DNA of 5,215 bases from the NCBI GenBank assembly GCA_964540025.1, contig CAZIKQ010000081.1, forward strand, positions 1 to 5,215, given 5' to 3'. Below the pieces are notes generated by a model, which made no database searches, had not been told where the DNA came from, and was given only the letters and a program-made list of their open reading frames with translations. Source of the stretch: RGIG250 sp964540025. Its GTDB lineage: Bacteria > Bacillota > Negativicutes > Selenomonadales > Selenomonadaceae. Positions 1 through 5,195 of the stretch are shown here, in pieces. A program made the translations under genes and the position numbers. How positions within the stretch are numbered: the first letter of the stretch is position 1; every line of letters begins with the position of its first letter.

Positions 1-54
1 TCACCCCTCCGGTCTCCGGACTGCGTCCTTCGACCACCTCCCCTACAGGGGAGG
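1..54 (-). repeat. Modular palindromic intergenic repeat, left copy
   Basis: Read on the minus strand, in the direction of the neighbouring gene, this element has a perfect 8-bp hairpin (37-44 with 47-54, arms CCTCCCCT and AGGGGAGG, 2-nt centre). It is followed by a second hairpin of two stacked stems (GGTC 11-14 with GACC 32-35, GGAC 18-21 with GTCC 25-28, separated by symmetric 3-nt internal loops), and it ends GAGGGGTGA. The element at 5151-5195 has the same order of parts: a CTCCCCTGTAGGGGAG palindrome, a second hairpin, and GAGGGGTGA. The two copies are inverted relative to each other. It looks like a REP- or MITE-like dispersed element. No U-run follows the hairpins, so it is not a classical terminator. 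The left edge is cut by the window. Confidence 0.75.
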
Positions 55-62
55 CTTATTAT

Positions 63-96
63 GCCCTCTAAGTCCGTCAGATGTGACGGAGAGGGC
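63..96. repeat. Long imperfect hairpin downstream of the secreted-protein gene
   Basis: An inner 7-bp perfect stem (73-79 TCCGTCA with 84-90 TGACGGA, 4-nt loop) is continued by an outer 6-bp stem (63-68 GCCCTC with 91-96 GAGGGC). A one-sided 4-nt bulge (69-72) separates them. The structure starts 7 nt past the stop codon of the minus-strand gene, so it could block exonuclease or help end transcription. On that strand it is followed by ATAATAAGCC, which is not a U-tract, so a standard intrinsic terminator is not supported. It sits directly beside the palindromic repeat at 1-54 and may be a second module of one composite intergenic element. Confidence 0.6.
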
Positions 97-103
97 TCTT
101 GCC

Positions 104-1093
104 TCAATCGATAGCAATATTTATCTGGGGACTGCCGCCGGAGATATTTATCTCTGAGGTGTCGATTGTCTTCTGCCGGATCATCAGGGAGGCGACGTCG
201 GCGGCTACGGCGGCGGGCGCGTATTCATCGTAGCGGCGTTCCGCTTCCGCCTCGGAGAGGGGCAGGCTGGTTATCCGCCAGGCCACCACGATGTTCTCCG
301 GTGGCTGATATTCCAGCAGGAGGCGCTTGTGGCCGGGGCCCGCCGCTTCAAAGACGTGGTAGAGCTTACCGTCGATGGGCTGGCGCAGGGAGCGGCCGAA
401 GGTTTCAAAGACATGGTAGAAGGTGGAGCCGTAGCGGACGTTGTTCCGTCCCTTGTAGCCTTCGTCTCTGATTACGATGTCCACTACCCGGGGCGGGGCT
501 CCCTCCGGTTCAAAGACCCCCACTTGCAATTTTCTTCCATATACGTAATAGCGGACGGTTATGCCGTGGACTCTGCTCTGACGGTCAAAGTCAGGCTCTC
601 CCAGCTGCTTGCGCATATTGTCAACCCCGTCCCCCAAGGTCACGCCCCGGTACACGAGGTCGGCGGACTCCAGCTGACCGGGCTCACCCTTGGCGCGTTT
701 CTTTTTTCCGGAGTCAGCGTTTTGTTTTGAGGCGGCCTCAGAGTTTCGGCTTTGGGCCTTAGCCGCCCGGCGGGCGTCCCTGGCTTCGTTCTTTTTCCGG
801 CGCTCCTCCGCCTCCTTGTCCCGGCGGGCAGCCTCCCGGATATCCTCCTCCCGCTGCTTTTTGGCCTTTTCGGCGTTCCTTCTGGCTCTTTCTTCGGCCT
901 TTGCCCGCTCCTTCTCGTTGCGTTCAACGGCCTCCGGGGTGAAGTCCTCGTAGAAGGCGTCGGCGCCCCCAAACCATACGCCGTCGTCGGAAGGGGCGGG
1001 CTCTCCGGCGAGAGCCGGGGCCGGGACTCCGGCCAGGGCGGCGGCCAAGGCGATGGAGGCCAGGGCTTTTCTGTGCAAAATTGTCATTTTCAT
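104..1093 (-). CDS. Secreted protein with charged helix and tandem BamE/SmpA-like modules
   Basis: This gene encodes 329 aa, and I do not recognise a named family. Residues 1-29 are a clear Sec signal peptide: basic start, Ala/Leu core, and a PALA cleavage site before GEP. There is no lipobox cysteine. Residues 57-135 are almost entirely Lys, Arg, Glu and Ala, predicting a long charged helix or TolA-like coiled coil that could span periplasm or cell wall. Residues 148-210 look like a BamE/SmpA-type module (GVTLGD, then LGEPDFD, then VRYYVYGRKLQV). Residues 218-275 repeat the pattern more loosely (VRYGSTF, then TFGRS, then LYHVFE). The C-terminal tail is hydrophilic. The ATG at 1093 is preferred over an upstream in-frame TTG at 1132 because it begins the signal peptide and the TTG overlaps the -35 box. 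No strong Shine-Dalgarno sequence precedes it. The gene is divergent from thiC. An envelope role is inferred; the molecular function is unknown. Confidence 0.85.
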   Translation of the reverse strand: MKMTILHRKALASIALAAALAGVPAPALAGEPAPSDDGVWFGGADAFYEDFTPEAVERNEKERAKAEERARRNAEKAKKQREEDIREAARRDKEAEERRKKNEARDARRAAKAQSRNSEAASKQNADSGKKKRAKGEPGQLESADLVYRGVTLGDGVDNMRKQLGEPDFDRQSRVHGITVRYYVYGRKLQVGVFEPEGAPPRVVDIVIRDEGYKGRNNVRYGSTFYHVFETFGRSLRQPIDGKLYHVFEAAGPGHKRLLLEYQPPENIVVAWRITSLPLSEAEAERRYDEYAPAAVAADVASLMIRQKTIDTSEINISGGSPQINIAID

Positions 1094-1102
1094 AGTGGAT
1101 CC

Positions 1103-1132
1103 AGTATAGCACAAAGGGTTTTGCAGTGACAA
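1103..1132 (-). promoter_or_regulatory. Sigma-A-like promoter for the secreted-protein gene
   Basis: On the minus strand, TTGTCA (1132-1127) and TATACT (1108-1103) are separated by 18 bp. Each box matches the consensus at five of six positions. The expected start point is near 1096, only a few bases before the ATG at 1093, so the mRNA would be nearly leaderless. That agrees with the lack of a good ribosome binding site. Confidence 0.55.
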
Positions 1133-1170
1133 TGGAAGCTTTCTGAAAGGAGGAGCCGGGGAAGGAATTC

Positions 1171-1199
1171 TTGATATAGGCAGGCGGTTATGCTAAAAT
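1171..1199 (+). promoter_or_regulatory. Sigma-A-like extended -10 promoter for thiC
   Basis: TTGATA (1171-1176) and TAAAAT (1194-1199) are separated by exactly 17 bp. A TGC triplet directly before the -10 gives an extended -10 (TGnTAAAAT). The start point should lie near 1205-1207, leaving a leader of about 34 nt, too short for a TPP riboswitch. It is back to back with the minus-strand promoter at 1103-1132. Confidence 0.65.
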
Positions 1200-1215
1200 T
1201 TTGACCGATCAAAAT
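1198..1215. promoter_or_regulatory. Perfect palindrome over the thiC start point, possible operator
   Basis: ATTTTGA (1198-1204) and TCAAAAT (1209-1215) form a perfect 7-bp inverted repeat around CCGA. It begins in the last bases of the -10 box and covers the predicted transcription start, a classical position for a repressor site. It might instead fold as a weak AU-rich hairpin at the 5' end of the mRNA. No regulator gene lies in the window, so the binding protein is unknown. Confidence 0.4.
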
Positions 1216-1222
1216 CTTTTGC

Positions 1223-1232
1223 AGGAAAGAGG
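1223..1232 (+). promoter_or_regulatory. thiC ribosome binding site
   Basis: The purine-rich AGGAAAGAGG ends 7 nt before the ATG at 1240. It decides that start over the in-frame TTG at 1201, which falls at the edge of the promoter -10 and has no such site. Confidence 0.65.
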
Positions 1233-1239
1233 CAATGCA

Positions 1240-2553
1240 ATGGCAACTCAGATGGAAATGGCCCGGGAAGGAAAAATCACCGATGAGATGAAGCTCGTGG
1301 CCCGGGAGGAGAAGATAGAGGCGGAGACAGTCCGCCAGCGGGTGGCCGCCGGCACGGTGGTCATCTGCGCCAACGTGAACCACCGGAGCCTCCGCCCCCG
1401 GGGCGTGGGGGCGGGGCTGTCCGTAAAGGTAAACGCCAATATCGGCACCAGCGACAGCTATCCGGACATTGACCCGGAGCTGAAGAAGCTGGAGGCGGCG
1501 GTGGCGGCGGGAGCTGACGCGGTGATGGATCTTTCCACCGGCTCCCGGCTGGATGAGTCCCGCCGGGCCATCATAGCCAATTCCCCGGTCATGGTGGGGA
1601 CCGTTCCCCTGTACGAGGCCACGGTCCTGGCTCAGCGGGAGCATGGGGCGGTGGTAAATATGACTGCCGGGGATATTCTGGCCACGGTGGAGAAGCAGGC
1701 GAAGGATGGGGCTGATTTCATGACCATCCACTGCGGCGTCACCAGAGAAGCCCTGAACCGGTTGACCAGGGAGGGACGCCGGATGGACATCGTCAGCCGG
1801 GGCGGTTCCTTTGTCACCGGCTGGATGATTTACAACGAGCAGGAGAATCCCTTCTACCAGCATTACGACGAAATCCTGGACATCTGCCGGAAATATGACG
1901 TGACCATGAGCCTGGGGGACAGCCTCCGCCCCGGCTGTATAGACGACGCCTCCGACAGCGCCCAGCTGACGGAGCTTATCACCCTGGGGGAGCTGACCAT
2001 GCGGGCCCGCCGGGCCGGGGTCCAGGTAATGGTGGAGGGGCCGGGCCACATGCCCTTTGACCAGATTGCCGCCAATATGAAGCTCCAGAAGCGGCTCTGC
2101 CACAACGCGCCCTTCTACGTGCTGGGGCCTCTCGTCACCGACGTGGCTCCCGGCTACGACCACATTACCGCGGCCATCGGCGGGACCATGGCCGCGGTGG
2201 CCGGGGCTGACTTCCTCTGTTACGTCACGCCGGCGGAGCATTTGTCCCTGCCGACGGAGGAGGACGTCCATGTGGGAGTCATCACCGCCCGCATTGCGGC
2301 CCATGCCGCCGATGTGGCCAGGGGGCTTCCCTCCGCCATCGCCTGGGACAACCGGATGGCTGACGCCCGCCGCCGCCTCGACTGGGAGGGGCAGTTCGCC
2401 GAGGCTATCGACCCGGCCCGGGCCCGTAAGGTGCGGGCCCTCCGGAACAAGGGGGATGAGGAGGGCTGCTCCATGTGCGGCAGCCTTTGCGCCGTGAAGA
2501 TAGTGGATGAATATTTCCGCCGGTCGGCGGGGAAACGCCCCTTTGACGACTGA
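1240..2553 (+). CDS. thiC: Phosphomethylpyrimidine synthase ThiC
   Basis: ThiC is a cytosolic radical-SAM enzyme with a 4Fe-4S cluster. It rearranges 5-aminoimidazole ribotide into HMP phosphate, the pyrimidine half of thiamin. The product is 437 aa, the length of the short Firmicutes/archaeal form. Family motifs appear in order: NANIGTS near residue 66, MDLSTG near 95, GTVPLYEA near 118, MTIHCGV, SRGGS, EGPGHMP, APFYVLGPLVTD followed by APGYDHI, and TPAEHLSLP. The cluster motif is Cys410, Cys413 and Cys417 (CSMCGSLC). Its CX2CX3C spacing is, as I recall, usual for the short form, whereas the E. coli type is CX2CX4C. The ATG at 1240 is chosen for its ribosome binding site and a typical N-terminus. 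No other thi gene and no THI-box consensus is present, so coupling to the rest of the pathway is not visible here. The gene appears intact. Confidence 0.97.
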   Translation: MATQMEMAREGKITDEMKLVAREEKIEAETVRQRVAAGTVVICANVNHRSLRPRGVGAGLSVKVNANIGTSDSYPDIDPELKKLEAAVAAGADAVMDLSTGSRLDESRRAIIANSPVMVGTVPLYEATVLAQREHGAVVNMTAGDILATVEKQAKDGADFMTIHCGVTREALNRLTREGRRMDIVSRGGSFVTGWMIYNEQENPFYQHYDEILDICRKYDVTMSLGDSLRPGCIDDASDSAQLTELITLGELTMRARRAGVQVMVEGPGHMPFDQIAANMKLQKRLCHNAPFYVLGPLVTDVAPGYDHITAAIGGTMAAVAGADFLCYVTPAEHLSLPTEEDVHVGVITARIAAHAADVARGLPSAIAWDNRMADARRRLDWEGQFAEAIDPARARKVRALRNKGDEEGCSMCGSLCAVKIVDEYFRRSAGKRPFDD

Positions 2554-2600
2554 GCATGATAGTTTAGACCGTGAAAAAGGAACAGGGGACGAAAAAGGGC

Positions 2601-2629
2601 TTGAATTGGAAAAATGAATATTTTATAAT
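2601..2629 (+). promoter_or_regulatory. Promoter of the brnTA operon
   Basis: TTGAAT (2601-2606) is followed after exactly 17 bp by a perfect TATAAT (2624-2629). The predicted start is near 2636, giving a leader of about 25 nt. The promoter lies in very AT-rich DNA (16 G+C of 60 in 2581-2640) between GC-rich thiC and brnT, which shows the toxin-antitoxin pair has its own transcription unit. Confidence 0.75.
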
Positions 2630-2647
2630 TATTTTGTAAATATAAAA
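2621..2647. promoter_or_regulatory. Inverted repeat at the brnTA promoter, possible autoregulatory operator
   Basis: TTTTATA (2621-2627) and TATAAAA (2641-2647) are perfect 7-bp inverted arms 13 bp apart. They cover half of the -10 box and the predicted start point. BrnA antitoxins are DNA-binding proteins known to repress their own operons, so an operator is expected about here. The arms contain only A and T in AT-rich DNA, so chance is a real alternative. Confidence 0.3.
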
Positions 2648-2660
2648 AGGAAGCAGCAAT

Positions 2661-2945
2661 ATGTATACATTTGTCTGGGACGAAAATAAAAACAGGATCA
2701 ACCAGAAAAAACACGGCCTTAGCTTTGATGAAGCCAGCACGGTGTTTTTTGATGAAAGAGCGATCTTGTTTGACGATCCGGAACACTCGGAGTACGAAGA
2801 CAGATTTTTGCTGCTGGGAATGAGCGAGAGGGAAAACGTTTGTATTGTATGTCATTGCTACAGGGACTCTGATACGGTGATACGGATCATATCGGCAAGA
2901 AAAGCAACGAAAAAGGAGGCAGACAGGTATGCTGGAGGAATATGA
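2661..2945 (+). CDS. brnT: BrnT family type II toxin
   Basis: The 94-aa product has the usual length and motifs of the BrnT (DUF497) family. These are an N-terminal VWDENKNR (residues 5-12), KKHGLSFDEA (16-25), a central acidic stretch around the FDDP at 37-40, and a C-terminal RIISARKAT (75-83) followed by a helix ending EADRY. BrnT toxins are RelE-fold ribonucleases that inhibit translation and are neutralised by BrnA. An AAGGA at 2647-2651 lies 9 nt before the ATG and fixes the start. The gene overlaps brnA by 17 bp, with toxin first, the normal order for this system. All conserved motifs are present, so it is probably functional. Base composition is clearly lower in GC than thiC upstream or rfbD downstream, consistent with later acquisition. 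Confidence 0.92.
   Translation: MYTFVWDENKNRINQKKHGLSFDEASTVFFDERAILFDDPEHSEYEDRFLLLGMSERENVCIVCHCYRDSDTVIRIISARKATKKEADRYAGGI
2913..2919 (+). promoter_or_regulatory. Strong Shine-Dalgarno of brnA inside brnT
   Basis: A consensus AAGGAGG lies inside the end of brnT, 9 nt before the brnA ATG at 2929. It is stronger than the AAGGA before brnT, which would favour more antitoxin than toxin from the shared mRNA. Confidence 0.75.
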
Positions 2946-3144
2946 TATTGACCGGCTTAACCCCAGAAAAAATCCCTACGCTAAAGAGTTGAAAAAGCAG
3001 GTGACGATAAAAATTTCACCATCGGTTATCGATTATTTCAAGGAACAGGCGAGGAAAGTAAATATGCCCTATCAAACGCTTATTAACCTGTACCTGACGG
3101 ATTGCGTGAGCAATAAAAGAGAGCTGGAAATGACCTGGAAATGA
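2929..3144 (+). CDS. brnA: BrnA family antitoxin
   Basis: This 71-aa protein is of the BrnA/DUF4415 or CopG-like type. The N-terminal part (residues 1-20, with NPRKNPYAKEL at 11-21) would contact the toxin. KQVTIKIS (23-30) is the expected ribbon strand of a ribbon-helix-helix DNA-binding fold. It is followed by a helix at about 31-44 and a second at about 47-60 after the MPYQT turn typical of the family. The protein should bind and neutralise BrnT and repress the operon promoter as a dimer. The start is fixed by the AAGGAGG at 2913-2919, and the 17-bp overlap with brnT implies translational coupling. No intrinsic terminator is apparent after the stop, so read-through toward the downstream hlyD gene is possible. 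Confidence 0.9.
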   Translation: MLEEYDIDRLNPRKNPYAKELKKQVTIKISPSVIDYFKEQARKVNMPYQTLINLYLTDCVSNKRELEMTWK

Positions 3145-3151
3145 AATGACT

Positions 3152-3180
3152 TTGTTACATCAGTTTTCGCCGGTTAAATT
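3152..3180 (+). promoter_or_regulatory. Weak candidate promoter upstream of hlyD-rfbD
   Basis: TTGTTA (3152-3157) and TAAATT (3175-3180) are 17 bp apart, each matching the consensus at four of six positions. This is the best candidate in the 128-bp gap after brnA. It would give a leader of about 85 nt. I see no terminator or riboswitch in this gap. Confidence 0.25.
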
Positions 3181-3272
3181 TTGAAGCGGGTTGGCCGGGC
3201 AGGTATCAGCGGCGGTCAGCAGCCGGAAGGTCATGCTTCAGGAACAGGTTTGTGATTTGGTGGGAAAAATAA

Positions 3273-4244
3273 ATGCCGGAAATAGATATTAGTCAGAACG
3301 TCCGCCGCTTCGCCCGGAGATTCGCGGCGGGATTTAGCCTATTGTTCATTGGCGTGGCCGGGACAGCCTGGTACCTGGCGGTGGAATCACGGACCACCGA
3401 GCTCTATGACGCCAGAGTCACCGGCAGCTATTTGTCGGTAAGGTCCTGGACAGCCGGGACGGTGGAAAAGCTGCTGGTTTCCGACGGCCAGCTCCTGAAG
3501 GCCGGGGACAAGGTGGCGGAGATAAAGGTCCGGGTCACCGAGGAAGAAATCGCCGAGCTGGAGAAAAACGTAACGGTGATGGAGCAGAATCTCCGGACCC
3601 TGGAGCAGGGGGTGCCGGTGCAGAAGCCGGTGTATGCGGACGGCGCCGGAGACAGCGAAAAAATGGCCCAGATGCAGCACCTTTACGAGGTGGGAGCCAT
3701 CTCCGCCACCGAGCTGGCCCAGGCCCGGGCTACCTATGGCGGCGGCCGGGGTCAGGTGGTCATGGAGACTACCTATGAACCGGCAGACGAAAACACCCTG
3801 AAGCAGGCAAGGCGGCGGCTGGAGCAGGCCCGGTCCGCGCTGGTCCAGGCCAGGGGCCAGCAGGAAGCTGCTACCGTCGCCACTCCCATAGGGGGAACGG
3901 CCCTGCTGCTGGAGGTGGGGGCAGGCAGCGAGGTGCTTCCCGGCCAGCCGATCATCGCCGTAGGGGATGTGGCCCGGCTGGTGCTGGCGGCGCCGGTTAC
4001 GCCGGAGAAAGCCGAAAAGCTGACGCCGGGAATGTATGCCCGCTATAAGCTGGCGGGGAAGGAGCGGTCGGGAGTTATCCTGGCCGTAGAGAAAGCGGAA
4101 AAAACTGACGGGAAAAATTCTGAACCGATGGATGGAGAGAACTTTGACCCGGAGCGGAGCTGGCGGGTGATTATATCCCTGCCCCGGGAGGAGGGCTTCT
4201 GGCCCCATCCCGGCGCCGCCACCACCGTGAAAGTATCCCTTTGA
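3273..4244 (+). CDS. HlyD-family membrane fusion (periplasmic adaptor) protein
   Basis: This 323-aa protein has adaptor architecture. A short basic cytoplasmic N-terminus (RRFARR) precedes one membrane segment at about residues 17-37. A biotinyl-lipoyl half-motif follows (62-86, GTVEKLLVSDGQ, then AGDKVAEI), then helices predicted to form a coiled-coil hairpin (about 90-112 and 173-199) enclosing the family motif LYEVGAISATELAQA (137-151). The second lipoyl half (202-231, ATPIGGTALLLEVGAG, then PGQPIIAVGD) leads into a beta-barrel and C-terminal domain. Such proteins link an inner-membrane exporter to the outer membrane or cell surface. No exporter gene is adjacent. A polar insertion near residues 278-297 (EKTDGKNSEPMDGENFDPE) looks like a loop. 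An in-frame TAA directly before the ATG fixes the earliest possible start; the ribosome binding site is poor (GGTGGGA). Only 27 bp separate it from rfbD, suggesting one operon. The substrate is unknown. Confidence 0.85.
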   Translation: MPEIDISQNVRRFARRFAAGFSLLFIGVAGTAWYLAVESRTTELYDARVTGSYLSVRSWTAGTVEKLLVSDGQLLKAGDKVAEIKVRVTEEEIAELEKNVTVMEQNLRTLEQGVPVQKPVYADGAGDSEKMAQMQHLYEVGAISATELAQARATYGGGRGQVVMETTYEPADENTLKQARRRLEQARSALVQARGQQEAATVATPIGGTALLLEVGAGSEVLPGQPIIAVGDVARLVLAAPVTPEKAEKLTPGMYARYKLAGKERSGVILAVEKAEKTDGKNSEPMDGENFDPERSWRVIISLPREEGFWPHPGAATTVKVSL

Positions 4245-4255
4245 GAATCGACAAG

Positions 4256-4261
4256 AAGGAG
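4256..4261 (+). promoter_or_regulatory. rfbD ribosome binding site that decides the start
   Basis: AAGGAG ends 10 nt before the GTG at 4272 but only 1 nt before the in-frame GTG at 4263. The downstream GTG is therefore the likely start, and it gives the typical MKYLVTGVTGQLG N-terminus. Confidence 0.75.
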
Positions 4262-4271
4262 CGTGTGCAGC

Positions 4272-5132
4272 GTGAAATATCTGGTTACCGGCGTAACGGG
4301 ACAGCTGGGCTATGACATCGTAAAGGAGCTGGTCCGGCGGGGCCTGACCTTTATCGCCCCCACTCGGGAGGATATGCCCCTGGAGGATGACGGGCAGATC
4401 GAAGCGGCTCTCAGGGCCGCCGCCCCCGACGTGGTAATTCACTGCGCCGCCTATACGGCGGTGGACAAAGCGGAGGATGAGCCGGACAGGGCCTGGCGGA
4501 TCAACGCGGAGGCCGCGGCAACTATCGCCAGGGTCTGCCGGGAAATCGGCGCCGTCCTCGTCTATATCAGCACCGACTACGTTTTTCCGGGGGAGGGGGA
4601 CGCTCCCTACCGGGTAAATGACCCCAAGGGACCGAAAAATGTCTACGGGGCTACGAAGCTGGCCGGGGAGATAGCGGTGCGGGCCGGTCTGGACAATCAT
4701 TTCATCGTCAGGATCTCCTGGGTCTTTGGCGTAAATGGAAACAATTTTATCAAAACGATGCTCCGCCTGGGGAAAGACCACCGGCAGGTAAACGTGGTGG
4801 CGGATCAGATCGGCTCGCCCACCTATACCGCCGACGCGGCCCCTCGGATCATCGATTTGGCCGCCACTGATCGCTACGGCACCTACCATCTTACCAACGG
4901 GGGGGAGTGCTCCTGGGCGGAGCTGGCCGGGGAAGTGTTCCGGCTGAAGGGGCTGCCTGCGGCGGTAAAGCCCATTTCCACGGAGGATTACCCCGCCAAA
5001 GCCAGGCGGCCGCTGAATTCCCGGCTGGACAGGGAAAAGCTTGCTTCGGCGGGAATAAGTCCGATGCCGGAATGGCCGGACGCCCTTCGCCGGTACTTGA
5101 AGGAGCTGGCGGCGAAGCCGGCTGAGGGGTAA
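4272..5132 (+). CDS. rfbD: dTDP-4-dehydrorhamnose reductase RfbD
   Basis: RfbD catalyses the last step of dTDP-L-rhamnose synthesis: NAD(P)H-dependent reduction of dTDP-4-dehydro-L-rhamnose in the cytosol. The 286-aa product is an extended SDR protein. It shows the Rossmann GVTGQLG at 7-13, CAAYTAVDKAE at 58-68, STDYVF at 100-105, the catalytic YGATK with Tyr125 and Lys129, SWVFG with GNNFIKTML, the family block ADQIGSPTYT, and the closing motifs ARRPLNSRL and ALRRYLKEL. It starts with GTG at 4272. The natural family end is around RYLKEL; the last seven residues (AAKPAEG) and the stop come from a copy of the palindromic repeat found again at 5151-5195. rfbA, rfbB and rfbC are not in the window. 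Together with the upstream adaptor gene this suggests an envelope polysaccharide context, which is inference. Confidence 0.95.
   Translation: MKYLVTGVTGQLGYDIVKELVRRGLTFIAPTREDMPLEDDGQIEAALRAAAPDVVIHCAAYTAVDKAEDEPDRAWRINAEAAATIARVCREIGAVLVYISTDYVFPGEGDAPYRVNDPKGPKNVYGATKLAGEIAVRAGLDNHFIVRISWVFGVNGNNFIKTMLRLGKDHRQVNVVADQIGSPTYTADAAPRIIDLAATDRYGTYHLTNGGECSWAELAGEVFRLKGLPAAVKPISTEDYPAKARRPLNSRLDREKLASAGISPMPEWPDALRRYLKELAAKPAEG
5102..5132 (+). repeat. Partial repeat copy forming the 3' end of rfbD
   Basis: By direct comparison, positions 5102-5132 match 5165-5195 at 26 of 31 bases. Both run GGAGCTG, then a hairpin around a GAA loop, then CTGAGGGGT. In the coding copy the hairpin is GGCGGC-GAA-GCCGGC with one mismatch, and one stem pair has changed from A-T to G-C on both sides. 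The final GTAA supplies the TAA stop of rfbD. Only the right half of the element is recognisable; the left CTCCCCTGTAGGGGAG palindrome is missing. Confidence 0.65.
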
Positions 5133-5150
5133 CCTCTAATCGGTCTCATA

Positions 5151-5195
5151 GGCTCCCCTGTAGGGGAGCTGTCAGCGAAGCTGACTGAGGGGTGA
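5151..5195 (+). repeat. Modular palindromic intergenic repeat, right copy
   Basis: The first part is a perfect 8-bp palindrome (GCTCCCCT 5152-5159 with AGGGGAGC 5162-5169, 2-nt centre). The second is a perfect 6-bp hairpin with a GAA loop (GTCAGC 5171-5176, GCTGAC 5180-5185), followed by TGAGGGGTGA. The order matches the reverse complement of 1-54, and the orientation relative to the upstream gene is the same at both ends. The hairpins lie 19 nt past the rfbD stop and could protect the mRNA 3' end or weakly terminate transcription, but no U-run follows. Nothing else is visible up to the window end at 5215. Confidence 0.8.

Noticed and set aside
1130..1132. TTG as the start of the secreted-protein gene
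   Set aside because: It would add 13 residues before a good signal peptide, and it overlaps the -35 box of the only promoter.
1146..1153. Consensus-like AAAGGAGG upstream of thiC, possible leader peptide
   Set aside because: It lies upstream of the predicted thiC promoter, and the TTG at 1171 is followed within two codons by TAG, so no leader peptide is encoded.
1201..1203. TTG as the start of thiC
   Set aside because: It touches the -10 box and lies upstream of the predicted transcription start, with no ribosome binding site; the ATG at 1240 has one.
1094..1239. TPP riboswitch before thiC
   Set aside because: No CUGAGA or other conserved THI-box element is visible, and the predicted leader is too short.
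1090..2304. 404-codon open frame on the minus strand opposite thiC
   Set aside because: It lies antisense to an intact thiC with all family motifs. Its translation is rich in His, Gly and Pro without recognisable domains, as expected of a shadow frame in GC-rich DNA.
2220..2855. 211-codon open frame on the minus strand across thiC, the gap and brnT
   Set aside because: It overlaps two recognised genes and the brnTA promoter and resembles no family.
3145..3272. Terminator between brnA and hlyD
   Set aside because: Only short stems with 4 to 6 pairs and long or irregular loops are present, and none is followed by a T-run.
3387..4889. 500-codon open frame on the minus strand opposite hlyD and rfbD
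   Set aside because: It spans two well-supported plus-strand genes and their junction, has no recognisable motif and is low-complexity in His, Gly and Pro. It is a GC-driven shadow.
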